A program made the position numbers and the translations under genes. The notes beneath the pieces were generated by a model. The model was not told the DNA's origin and made no database searches. It saw only the letters and a list, made by a program, of their open reading frames with translations. Positions 1-5,218 of a stretch of DNA of 7,296 bases are shown piece after piece (position 1 is the first letter of the stretch; each line of letters starts with the position of its first letter). This stretch comes from an uncultured Lachnospiraceae bacterium. GTDB lineage: Bacteria; Bacillota; Clostridia; Lachnospirales; Lachnospiraceae. The DNA lies in NCBI GenBank assembly GCA_900313745.1, contig OMSM01000447.1, forward strand, positions 1 to 7,296. The letters are read 5' to 3'.

Positions 1-1131
1 CCAGTCGAGCGGCGCGAGCATGTCCTCGTCGATCATCTTGGCAACCATGTACTCCGAAGGGCAGACCACGTCGTAGGCACTGTTGTCTGAGGCAAGCTTG
101 GCGTAGGCGATCTCGTTGGACTCGAATTCGTCGTAGATCACCTCGATGCCCGTCTCCTCCTGGAACATCTCGATCACTTCAGGATCAATATATTCACCCC
201 AGTTGTAGACATACACCTGGTTGCTCTTCTTGGTAAAAACTCCTCCGAAGAACATGGCCAGGAGAATAATTCCCACGGACGCGGCACAGATCGCGGCGAT
301 TCCGGCAGGGGTAAGTTTTTTCACCGTGCCGTCCTCCGCAAGACGCCGTCCGAGCACTGCCGGGCGGGTCTTCATCCTGTTGGAGGCAAGGAGCAGGGCG
401 AGCACCACCACGAAGATAATGGCGGACAGTGCGTAGATTTCCGGCTGGATTCCGCGCTTTACCTCGTTGTAGATCTTGGTGGAAAGCGTGTCAAAACCGG
501 AGCCCTTGGTGAAGTAGGTGATGATGAAGTCGTCAATGGACATGGTGAAGGCCATGAGCGATCCGGAGATCACCGCAGGCATCAGGTCCGGGAGCACCGT
601 CTTGCGGAAAGCGTAGAAGGGCTCGGCACCCAGGTCCTGCGCCGCCTCATACACCGAGGGGCTGATCGTTTTCATCCTGGGCATGACGCTCAGCATCACG
701 TAGGGAATATCAAAGGTGATGTGCGCGAGCAGCACCGTCACGAAGCCGGTCTGGAAGTGCAGCACGCGGAACAGCAGCATCAGCGAGATACCGGTGACGA
801 TATCCGCATTGATCATGGGGATGTTGGTGATGCCCATGATGAATGCGCGGCTCCTGCGCTTAAAGCCCATCAGCGCCACGCAGGTCGCCGTGCCGATAAT
901 CGTCGATACAACCGTGGCAATCAGCGCGATGATGAGCGTGTTGGCCATCGCGTTAAGGATCTCGGAATCACTGACCAGCTGTTTGTACCACTGAAGGGTG
1001 AAGCCGCCCCACTTCGCGCGGGACTTGCTGCTGTTGAAGGACAGCACGATGAGCGTGGCAATCGGCGCGTACATGAAGATGAAGATCACCGTCATGTAGA
1101 GCTTCTCGAGGGCATTGGTATTCTTTTTCAT
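1..1131 (-). CDS. potCD: Fused spermidine/putrescine ABC transporter permease and substrate-binding protein, PotC-PotD (partial, C-terminus off window)
   Basis: Reading from the ATG at 1131 to base 1 gives 377 codons with no stop. Residues 1-255 are a PotC-type permease with about six membrane helices (roughly 16-33, 62-84, 98-120, 129-150, 184-205, 234-252) and the cytoplasmic EAA loop EAAQDLGA at 162-169, which docks on the ATPase PotA. A basic linker (about 253-276) leads to a seventh hydrophobic helix (about 277-298). From residue 305 the protein reads as mature PotD: VYVYNWGEYIDP, then ETGIEVIYDEFESNE, then PSEYMVAKM. Relative to E. coli PotD, the ligand-site Trp, Glu and Tyr of WTEY are kept (W311, E313, Y314) but Thr is Gly312. 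The fusion is in frame, so the receptor is tethered outside the membrane instead of being a free lipoprotein. The start overlaps the potB stop by one base (TGATG), indicating translational coupling. The PotD part continues beyond the left edge. Confidence 0.93.
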   Translation of the reverse strand, partial: MKKNTNALEKLYMTVIFIFMYAPIATLIVLSFNSSKSRAKWGGFTLQWYKQLVSDSEILNAMANTLIIALIATVVSTIIGTATCVALMGFKRRSRAFIMGITNIPMINADIVTGISLMLLFRVLHFQTGFVTVLLAHITFDIPYVMLSVMPRMKTISPSVYEAAQDLGAEPFYAFRKTVLPDLMPAVISGSLMAFTMSIDDFIITYFTKGSGFDTLSTKIYNEVKRGIQPEIYALSAIIFVVVLALLLASNRMKTRPAVLGRRLAEDGTVKKLTPAGIAAICAASVGIILLAMFFGGVFTKKSNQVYVYNWGEYIDPEVIEMFQEETGIEVIYDEFESNEIAYAKLASDNSAYDVVCPSEYMVAKMIDEDMLAPLDW

Positions 1132-1946
1132 CAGTCCTCCTTCCGCTCGGAAATCGCGTCGACGACCATGTTGATCACGATGAAGATCATCAGGACGATG
1201 GACAGGCCGGAGCCGAGATGCCAGTCATAGGTCAGAGTGAACTCCTGCTCGATGATGTTGCCGATCAGCAGGATCTTGGAGCCGCCCAGCATGGTCGAGA
1301 TGGCGAAGGTCGTCAGCGCGGGGATGAACACCATCGTGACGCCGCTGATAATTCCGGGCACCGTGAGCGGGAGCGTCACCCTCATGAAGGTCTGGAACTT
1401 GTTCGCGCCCAGATCCCTCGCGGCATTGATGACGTTCTCGTCGATCTTGGCGAGGGAATTGTAAATCGGCAGGATCATGAAGGGCAGGAAGTTGTACACC
1501 ATGCCGAGCACGATGGCCGAAGGGGTGTTGATGATGTTGATTGGAGGAAGATGCAGAGCCCCGAGGATGCCGTTGATGACGCCCTTGTTCTCTAAGAGGG
1601 TCATCCAGGCGAAGGTCCTTAAGAGGAAGTTCATCCACATGGGAAGGATGAAGAGGGTCGTGATGATGCCCTGGGAGCTCATTTTGTTCTTGGCCAGGAT
1701 CATTCCCAGCGGGTAGGCCAGGAAGAAGCAGACCACAGTGCTGATCACGGAGAGCTCAAGCGCAAGGATCAGCGCCTTGAAGTGCTCCGCCTGCATGATC
1801 GCCGCAACGTTTGCGAAAGTGAATGCGCCGGTGTCGTCGGTGAGTCCGTAGAACAGGATCATTCCGAGCGGCACCAGGATGAAGATCAGTGCCCAGGCCA
1901 GATACGGGGAGGCCATGAGCGCGGAGGTTTTCTTGTTGGTTATCAT
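1131..1946 (-). CDS. potB: Spermidine/putrescine ABC transporter permease PotB
   Basis: This 271-residue protein has about six membrane helices (near 14-36, 58-80, 95-118, 142-165, 196-220, 245-265), the usual size and topology for PotB. The binding-protein-dependent permease EAA loop is at 174-181 (NAARDLGA), followed by the typical FMRVTLPLTVPGIISG stretch. PotB pairs with the PotC domain of the next gene to form the transmembrane channel for polyamine import. The ATG at 1946 is preceded by AGGGAG with a 7-base spacer. The potA stop lies only 19 bases upstream, and the potB stop overlaps the next start as TGATG. The order PotA-PotB-PotC-PotD identifies the operon; the sequence alone cannot tell putrescine from spermidine preference. 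Confidence 0.93.
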   Translation of the reverse strand: MITNKKTSALMASPYLAWALIFILVPLGMILFYGLTDDTGAFTFANVAAIMQAEHFKALILALELSVISTVVCFFLAYPLGMILAKNKMSSQGIITTLFILPMWMNFLLRTFAWMTLLENKGVINGILGALHLPPINIINTPSAIVLGMVYNFLPFMILPIYNSLAKIDENVINAARDLGANKFQTFMRVTLPLTVPGIISGVTMVFIPALTTFAISTMLGGSKILLIGNIIEQEFTLTYDWHLGSGLSIVLMIFIVINMVVDAISERKED

Positions 1947-1965
1947 TGGCTTTCTCCCTGGTTCG

Positions 1966-3039
1966 TTATTCCTCGACCCCGATTGCCTGCTCGTCCTCGG
2001 ACTCGGGCTTGTTCATGACCTGGATGTTGAAGGGATCCACGCGGATGTCCACTTCGCTGCCCACCTCGTTCATGCGGGTGGAGTGCACGAGCCACTCGAA
2101 TCCGCCGGCCTGCACCTCCATCTCATAGTGGACGCCCTTGAAGATGATGTGGCTGACTACACCGGGAAGCGTTCCCTCTCCCCTCTTTACCAGCTCCACG
2201 TCCTCGGGGCGGATCACCACGTCCACGGGCTGGTTCGTTCCGAAGCCCTTGTCAACACACTCAAAATCGGTTCCAAGGATATTGACCAGTTCATCGCGGA
2301 CCATGGTTGCGGTGATAATGTTGGAATCTCCGATGAAGTCGGCGACAAAGGCGTTCTCGGGCTCGTTGTAGATGTCCTCCGGGCTGCCTTCCTGCTGGAT
2401 GTAGCCCTGGTTCATGACCACGATGTGGTCGGACATCGTAAGCGCCTCCTCCTGGTCGTGAGTGACGTAGATGAAGGTGATGCCCAGCTCGTTCTTCAGG
2501 CGGATCAGCTCGTACTGCATGTCCTGGCGGAGTTTTAAGTCCAGAGCACCCAGAGGCTCGTCGAGGAGCAGAACCTTCGGCTCGTTGACGATGGCGCGGG
2601 CGATGGCCACACGCTGCTGCTGGCCGCCGGAGAGGGAATCGGGCATGCGGTGCTCGAAACCGTCGAGATTCACGAGTTTCAGCGCGTACTTGATCTTGTC
2701 GTTGATATAAGCCTGGGACTTGTTCTTGATCTTCAGGCCGAAGGCGATATTCTCCGCGATGTCCATGTGGGTGAACAGTGCGTACTTCTGGAAAACCGTG
2801 TTGAGCTGCCGCTTGTTGGGCGCGAGTGCGGTGATATCCTGCCCGTCGAAAATCACGCGCCCCTTGTCCGGGGTCTCAAAGCCGCCGATGATGCGGAGCG
2901 TGGTGGTCTTTCCGCAGCCGGAAGGGCCCAGAAGGGTGACGAACTCATTCTCGTGAATGACCAGATTGAGGTCGTCGAGAATCATCTGCCCGTCGAAGGA
3001 CTTGGTGATATGTTCCAGTCTGATCAATTCTTTGCTCAT
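1966..3039 (-). CDS. potA: Spermidine/putrescine ABC transporter ATP-binding protein PotA
   Basis: The protein has 357 residues from the preferred start and powers polyamine import on the cytoplasmic face. Visible ABC motifs are Walker A GPSGCGKT (38-45), Q-loop Gln84, signature LSGGQ (136-140), Walker B VLLLDE (156-161) with Glu161 as catalytic base, the D-loop after it (GALD), and switch His194 in THDQEEAL. Residues from about 240 form the C-terminal TOBE-like regulatory region, including VVIRPEDVEL (274-283), typical of PotA/MalK-type importers. An upstream in-frame ATG at 3090 would add 17 residues with no family resemblance and no ribosome site. The ATG at 3039 has AAAGGA 10 bases upstream and starts MSKELIRLEHITKSF, as the family does; ATG 3048 sits too close to that site. 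It is followed by potB after 19 bases. Confidence 0.95.
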   Translation of the reverse strand: MSKELIRLEHITKSFDGQMILDDLNLVIHENEFVTLLGPSGCGKTTTLRIIGGFETPDKGRVIFDGQDITALAPNKRQLNTVFQKYALFTHMDIAENIAFGLKIKNKSQAYINDKIKYALKLVNLDGFEHRMPDSLSGGQQQRVAIARAIVNEPKVLLLDEPLGALDLKLRQDMQYELIRLKNELGITFIYVTHDQEEALTMSDHIVVMNQGYIQQEGSPEDIYNEPENAFVADFIGDSNIITATMVRDELVNILGTDFECVDKGFGTNQPVDVVIRPEDVELVKRGEGTLPGVVSHIIFKGVHYEMEVQAGGFEWLVHSTRMNEVGSEVDIRVDPFNIQVMNKPESEDEQAIGVEE

Positions 3040-3081
3040 TACTCTCATTTCCTTTCCGCCGGCGTGGCAGAGATTTATGGC

Positions 3082-3113
3082 AAACCACATGCGCTTTCTG
3101 AGCTGTGTGGTTT
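3082..3113. promoter_or_regulatory. Inverted repeat in the potA leader (AAACCACA / TGTGGTTT)
   Basis: Perfect 8-base arms lie at 3082-3089 and 3106-3113, separated by 16 bases. The element lies 43-74 bases upstream of the potA ATG. As DNA it could be a dimeric regulator site; as RNA a hairpin in the potA leader. On the minus strand it is followed by GCCATAAATC and not a run of T, so it is not an ordinary terminator. Function is inference. Confidence 0.45.
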
Positions 3114-3120
3114 CTTACGG

Positions 3121-3220
3121 TTTGACGCGGTGATGTATTGTCTGCCGCGGTGATGCTTAGTTAGCAGGGGTGATGTGGTGCTGGACGCGGTGACGTACTG
3201 TTGGCCGCGGTGACGCATTC
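3121..3220. repeat. Five tandem 20-bp repeats between the regulator gene and potA
   Basis: Five consecutive units begin exactly at 3121, 3141, 3161, 3181 and 3201 with no length variation. Each carries the core CGCGGTGATG or CGCGGTGACG at the same place; the third is degenerate (CAGGGGTGATG). The bases between cores vary more. The array starts 6 bases after the regulator stop codon and ends 81 bases before the potA ATG. A 20-bp step is close to two helical turns, so protein-binding sites would lie nearly on one face of the DNA. The unit length is not divisible by three, and no gene reads through it, so it is not coding. A regulatory array or a minisatellite are both possible. Confidence 0.85.
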
Positions 3221-3226
3221 CGTTCG

Positions 3227-3766
3227 TCAGAAGGACGGGGGTGTGGACACCCAGATTATTTTTGCCCCGGCCTTCCCCGCCTTCAGACAGTGCTGCTTGT
3301 CCGGCGTGAAGTAGAAGGATTCACCCTTTCTCACCCTCACAGTACGTCTTCCCAGCACGATCTCCACGCTCCCGGACAGCACATATCCGAATTCCTCGCC
3401 CTCGTGGGGCGTATCCGGATAGGTTCTTCCTCCGGGCTCTAGAGTGAGAAGAATAGGTTCCATGAGGTTTTTCTGGGCGTTGGGGATAATCCACTCAATC
3501 TTGTTGCCGAGTTCCTCATCGGTTTTCTCGAAATAATCCTCCGTCCGGAAGACTATCTGCGTCTCCTCTTCGGACTTGGCGAAGAACTCGGGGAGATCCG
3601 TTCCAAGGCACTGCAGAATATCCGTGAGTGTCGCGATGGATGGCGAAGAGCGGTTGCTCTCGATCTGGGAAATAAAGCCCTTGGTCAGCTCCGCGCGATC
3701 CGCGAGCTCCTCCTGGGTCAACCCCTTCTGTTTGCGAAGTTCCCTGATTCTAAGTCCGATGTCCAT
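3227..3766 (-). CDS. XRE-family transcriptional regulator with C-terminal cupin domain, probable polyamine-transport regulator
   Basis: This 179-residue protein has two domains. Residues 4-60 are an XRE/Cro-type helix-turn-helix: LRIRELRKQKGLTQEELADR, then the recognition region KGFISQIESNRSSPSIATL. Residues about 100-176 are a single cupin barrel with the motifs HEGEEFGYVLSG (121-132) and GESFYFTPDKQH (148-159), likely the effector pocket. The architecture matches the E. coli PuuR type, which represses putrescine genes, and regulators of this kind often sit beside potABCD in Clostridia. The location immediately upstream of potA on the same strand supports control of polyamine uptake; ligand and sign of regulation are inferred. 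The ATG at 3766 has a modest GAAAGAAG ribosome site. A promoter and an operator-like palindrome set upstream suggest autoregulation. No terminator is visible between this gene and potA. Confidence 0.9.
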   Translation of the reverse strand: MDIGLRIRELRKQKGLTQEELADRAELTKGFISQIESNRSSPSIATLTDILQCLGTDLPEFFAKSEEETQIVFRTEDYFEKTDEELGNKIEWIIPNAQKNLMEPILLTLEPGGRTYPDTPHEGEEFGYVLSGSVEIVLGRRTVRVRKGESFYFTPDKQHCLKAGKAGAKIIWVSTPPSF

Positions 3767-3795
3767 AGTACTTCTTTCTCAAGATCTGTCACGTC

Positions 3796-3813
3796 GCCGC
3801 ACAGGTGCGCGGC
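3796..3813 (-). promoter_or_regulatory. GC-rich hairpin in the regulator gene leader
   Basis: GCCGCACA (3796-3803) and TGCGCGGC (3806-3813) are complementary apart from one position that becomes a G-U wobble in minus-strand RNA. The realistic stem is 6-7 pairs with a small loop. It lies about 30 bases upstream of the regulator ATG in its predicted transcript and could affect translation or mRNA stability. There is no T-run, so it is not a terminator. Function is not established. Confidence 0.35.
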
Positions 3814-3869
3814 AGCTCCGTTTCCCTCCTGAAATGCTGGATTTGCGCCTCTCCCGAGACACAGGAATT

Positions 3870-3897
3870 CTAAACCGAAAGTTTAGTGATTGTAAAC
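3870..3897. promoter_or_regulatory. Operator-like array of three alternating half-sites with 11-bp spacing
   Basis: CTAAAC (3870-3875), GTTTAG (3881-3886) and GTAAAC (3892-3897) start exactly 11 bases apart and alternate in orientation. The first pair is a perfect 6-base inverted repeat around CGAAA; the second pair forms GTTTA-N7-TAAAC. The array covers about +4 to +31 relative to the predicted start site of the regulator transcript, a typical position for a repressor that blocks elongation or promoter clearance. The XRE-cupin protein encoded next is the obvious candidate binder; this is inference. Confidence 0.6.
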
Positions 3898-3907
3898 GCC
3901 GTGTACC

Positions 3908-3935
3908 ACTATATCATGTTTGACTTAAAACGCAA
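3908..3935 (-). promoter_or_regulatory. Predicted sigma-A-type promoter for the regulator (and possibly potABCD)
   Basis: On the minus strand, TTGCGT (3935-3930) is followed after 16 bases by TATAGT (3913-3908). The -10 box is preceded by TGA, giving an extended -10 (TGATATAGT). The flanking DNA is AT-rich in an otherwise GC-rich window. The predicted start is near 3901, leaving a leader of about 135 bases. No comparable promoter is visible between the regulator and potA. Confidence 0.65.
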
Positions 3936-3953
3936 GAGAAATATGAAAGAAAT

Positions 3954-3987
3954 GGGATATTGAGGATATTGGGGGGGATATTTGGGG
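3954..3987. repeat. G-rich patch with three GGATATT copies
   Basis: GGATATT occurs at 3955-3961, 3964-3970 and 3976-3982, interleaved with a run of seven G (3971-3977) and a run of four G (3984-3987). It lies about 20-50 bases upstream of the predicted -35 box of the regulator promoter. It could be a short activator array, a quadruplex-forming tract or simple low-complexity sequence; nothing here decides between them. Confidence 0.45.
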
Positions 3988-4031
3988 AACTACCTTGTAA
4001 AGGTCGCAGGCCGGAGGCAGGCGGCGGGAAG

Positions 4032-4285
4032 ACAGCTGCTTGAAGAAGCTTCAGAGACTATCTGTACTGCCGCAAGCTCAAGAATCGGGCAAAAGCAGCG
4101 TACCGGCGGCAGGTAAACAGCTGCTTGAAGAAGCTTCAGAGTGTATCTGTACTGCCGCAAGCTCAGGAATCGGGCAAAAGCAGCGTACCGGCGGCAGGTA
4201 AACAGCTATTTGAAGAAGCTTCAAGAGGTATCTGTACTGCCGCAAGCTCAGGAATCGGGCAAAAGCAGCGTACCAGCGGCAGAAA
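4032..4285. repeat. Three tandem 85-bp intergenic repeats with internal hairpins
   Basis: Units start at 4032, 4117 and 4202 with an 85-base step; the third is one base shorter. The copies differ at only a few positions, mostly in one small patch just after AGCTTCA (GAGACT, GAGTGT and AAGAGG versions) and near the ends. A degraded further partial copy appears just left of unit 1 (about 4015-4031). Each unit contains a short palindrome, TGAAG-AAG-CTTCA, and a larger inverted repeat, CTGCCGC ... GCGGCAG, with about 33 bases between the arms. In unit 3 the first palindrome is extended to TTGAAG-AAG-CTTCAA. The step is not a multiple of three, so it is not a protein repeat. The family is not recognised; a structured RNA array, a REP-like element or a local duplication are all possible. 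Confidence 0.9.
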
Positions 4286-4344
4286 ACAGAAAAGACGGCA
4301 GAAAATAGAAAAGAGAAAGGTTTTCATGAAACCCTTGAGAGATG

Positions 4345-4387
4345 ATTAAAGAAATACCAGGCCTCTCCGCCTGAGCGGAGAGGCCTG
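4345..4387 (-). terminator. Rho-independent terminator of the AlgX-like/lipoprotein cluster
   Basis: CAGGCCTCTCCGC (4358-4370) and GCGGAGAGGCCTG (4375-4387) form a perfect 13-base-pair stem with the 4-base loop CTGA. Reading on the minus strand, the stem is followed by GTATTTCTTTAAT, a T-rich tail. It lies 53 bases after the second lipoprotein stop codon, so it ends that transcript and separates it from the regulator-pot cluster. The plus-strand exit (CTAATCTTC) is less T-rich, so one-way action is more likely. Confidence 0.88.
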
Positions 4388-4439
4388 CTAATCTTCAAAA
4401 GACTCTGTATCTATAGTTGTCAGCTTTCGGGGAATATCC

Positions 4440-5150
4440 TCACTCCCCCTGGACATACTCCACGGTATTGTCCGAATAGACATATGCTGTAATTCCGGTT
4501 TCCGGGTCATAGATTTGACTGACCAGCGTTCTCTCCCCGGCGGGTGCGGCTGGAGCTGCCTCCTGTACAGGCGCCTCGGCCGGAACTTCCTCAAATTCCA
4601 TTCCGTTGACCATCGCAGCCATCTGGGCGGCGATCGCGTTCAGCTTGGCCTGGACTTCGGGAGTTACTTCCGTGATCTCCCCCGTCGCTGCGGGAGCGGA
4701 GTCAGCAGCTGCCGGAGTTCCTGCCGCTGCGGGAGCGGGATCTGCCGCCGCAGGCGCGGCTGCCTGGGCCGCACTCTGAGTCTCCGCGCCCTGTGCGGAG
4801 GTGCCTTCCGCAGACGTGCTCTCCGATGTGCCGCCGGCATTTTCTTCGTTTCCGGTTTCCGCGGACGCTTCCTTCACGCCGTCTTCTTCGTCTTTCTCTT
4901 CCTCAGCCGCAGCGATTTCCTCTTCCTGTCCGGTGCTCTCCGCTTCCGCAGCCTGAACGGATTCTTCCGCAGTATCCGCGGAATCTTCCTCTTCGGGGAT
5001 TGCCTCCCCGGGAATCGCATCGGACAGCGCCTCTGAAGAAACCTCCGTCTGTGCCACTTCAGACGCTTCCTTCTCCTGGTTCTTACCGCCTCTGCAGCCA
5101 GTAACAATCATTGCTGCCGCCAAAAGCGCGATTATTGCCCTTCCTCTCAC
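4440..5150 (-). CDS. Acidic, low-complexity lipoprotein with C-terminal YSDxTVE module
   Basis: The predicted lipoprotein has 236 residues. A signal peptide with positive start (MRGR) and hydrophobic core ends in the lipobox VTGC, with Cys19 the predicted lipidated residue. Residues 20-125 are Glu/Ser/Ala-rich and strongly acidic; about 126-157 are Ala/Pro-rich (PAAADPAPAAAG), a likely extended spacer; 158-186 could form a short helix. The C-terminus (206-235) starts GERTLVSQIY and ends in YVYSDNTVEYVQGE, resembling the end of the upstream lipoprotein. No catalytic motif is visible and the family is not recognised. The GTG at 5150 is used as start because it gives a complete signal peptide; GAGGG lies about 8 bases before it. 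It is the last gene before the terminator. A role at the outer membrane face beside the AlgX-like protein is inference. Confidence 0.82.
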   Translation of the reverse strand: MRGRAIIALLAAAMIVTGCRGGKNQEKEASEVAQTEVSSEALSDAIPGEAIPEEEDSADTAEESVQAAEAESTGQEEEIAAAEEEKDEEDGVKEASAETGNEENAGGTSESTSAEGTSAQGAETQSAAQAAAPAAADPAPAAAGTPAAADSAPAATGEITEVTPEVQAKLNAIAAQMAAMVNGMEFEEVPAEAPVQEAAPAAPAGERTLVSQIYDPETGITAYVYSDNTVEYVQGE

Positions 5151-5167
5151 TAAAATGCCCTCTTTCC

Positions 5168-5193
5168 CCGCCTTCGCGCAAACCCACAGGCGG
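5168..5193 (-). promoter_or_regulatory. Small hairpin in the spacer before the second lipoprotein gene
   Basis: CCGCCT (5168-5173) pairs with AGGCGG (5188-5193) around a 14-base loop, ending 17 bases upstream of the GTG start at 5150 and next to its ribosome site. It may tune translation or protect the mRNA between the two lipoprotein genes. There is no T-run after it, so termination is unlikely. The 68-base spacer shows no convincing promoter. Confidence 0.3.
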
Positions 5194-5218
5194 TCTTACC
5201 CACATTTTTCTTATCCGG

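Larger units (their letters stand above)
3767..4439. other. Gene-free region between the lipoprotein gene and the regulator gene
   Basis: This stretch of 673 bases has no credible gene on either strand. From right to left it contains the terminator of the lipoprotein cluster, an A-rich spacer, the 85-bp repeat array, a G-rich patch, the regulator promoter, the operator-like half-sites and a 5' leader of about 135 bases. The only notable open frame (4125-4349, plus strand) starts at TTG inside a repeat whose 85-base period breaks the reading frame between copies, which argues against coding. Confidence 0.8.

Noticed and set aside
721..1230. Long plus-strand open frame opposite potC and potB
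   Set aside because: It is antisense to clearly recognisable transporter genes, has unnatural His/Arg/Asp-rich composition and resembles no known protein; it is a shadow of GC-rich coding DNA.
3040..3090. Longer potA start at the ATG at 3090
   Set aside because: The 17 added residues do not match PotA N-termini, there is no ribosome site ahead of it, and the ATG at 3039 has AAAGGA at a usable distance.
3082..3113. Terminator between the regulator and potA
   Set aside because: The inverted repeat has a large 16-base loop and AT-rich arms, and no T-run follows on the minus strand.
3825..3830. AGGAGG (minus strand) as the ribosome site of a leader peptide
   Set aside because: No ATG, GTG or TTG with a usable frame follows at normal spacing, so it is probably a chance match.
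4113..4203. GTAAAC copies at the 85-bp repeat junctions as extra regulator sites
   Set aside because: Only isolated 6-mers are present without the 11-bp spaced partner half-sites seen at 3870-3897.
4032..4285. CRISPR array
   Set aside because: The 85-base units are conserved nearly end to end, with only a six-base variable patch; there are no distinct spacers and no cas genes in the window.
4125..4349. Plus-strand 74-codon frame across the 85-bp repeats
   Set aside because: It begins at TTG without a ribosome site, and the 85-base period puts successive copies in different frames, so the repeat is not conserved as protein.
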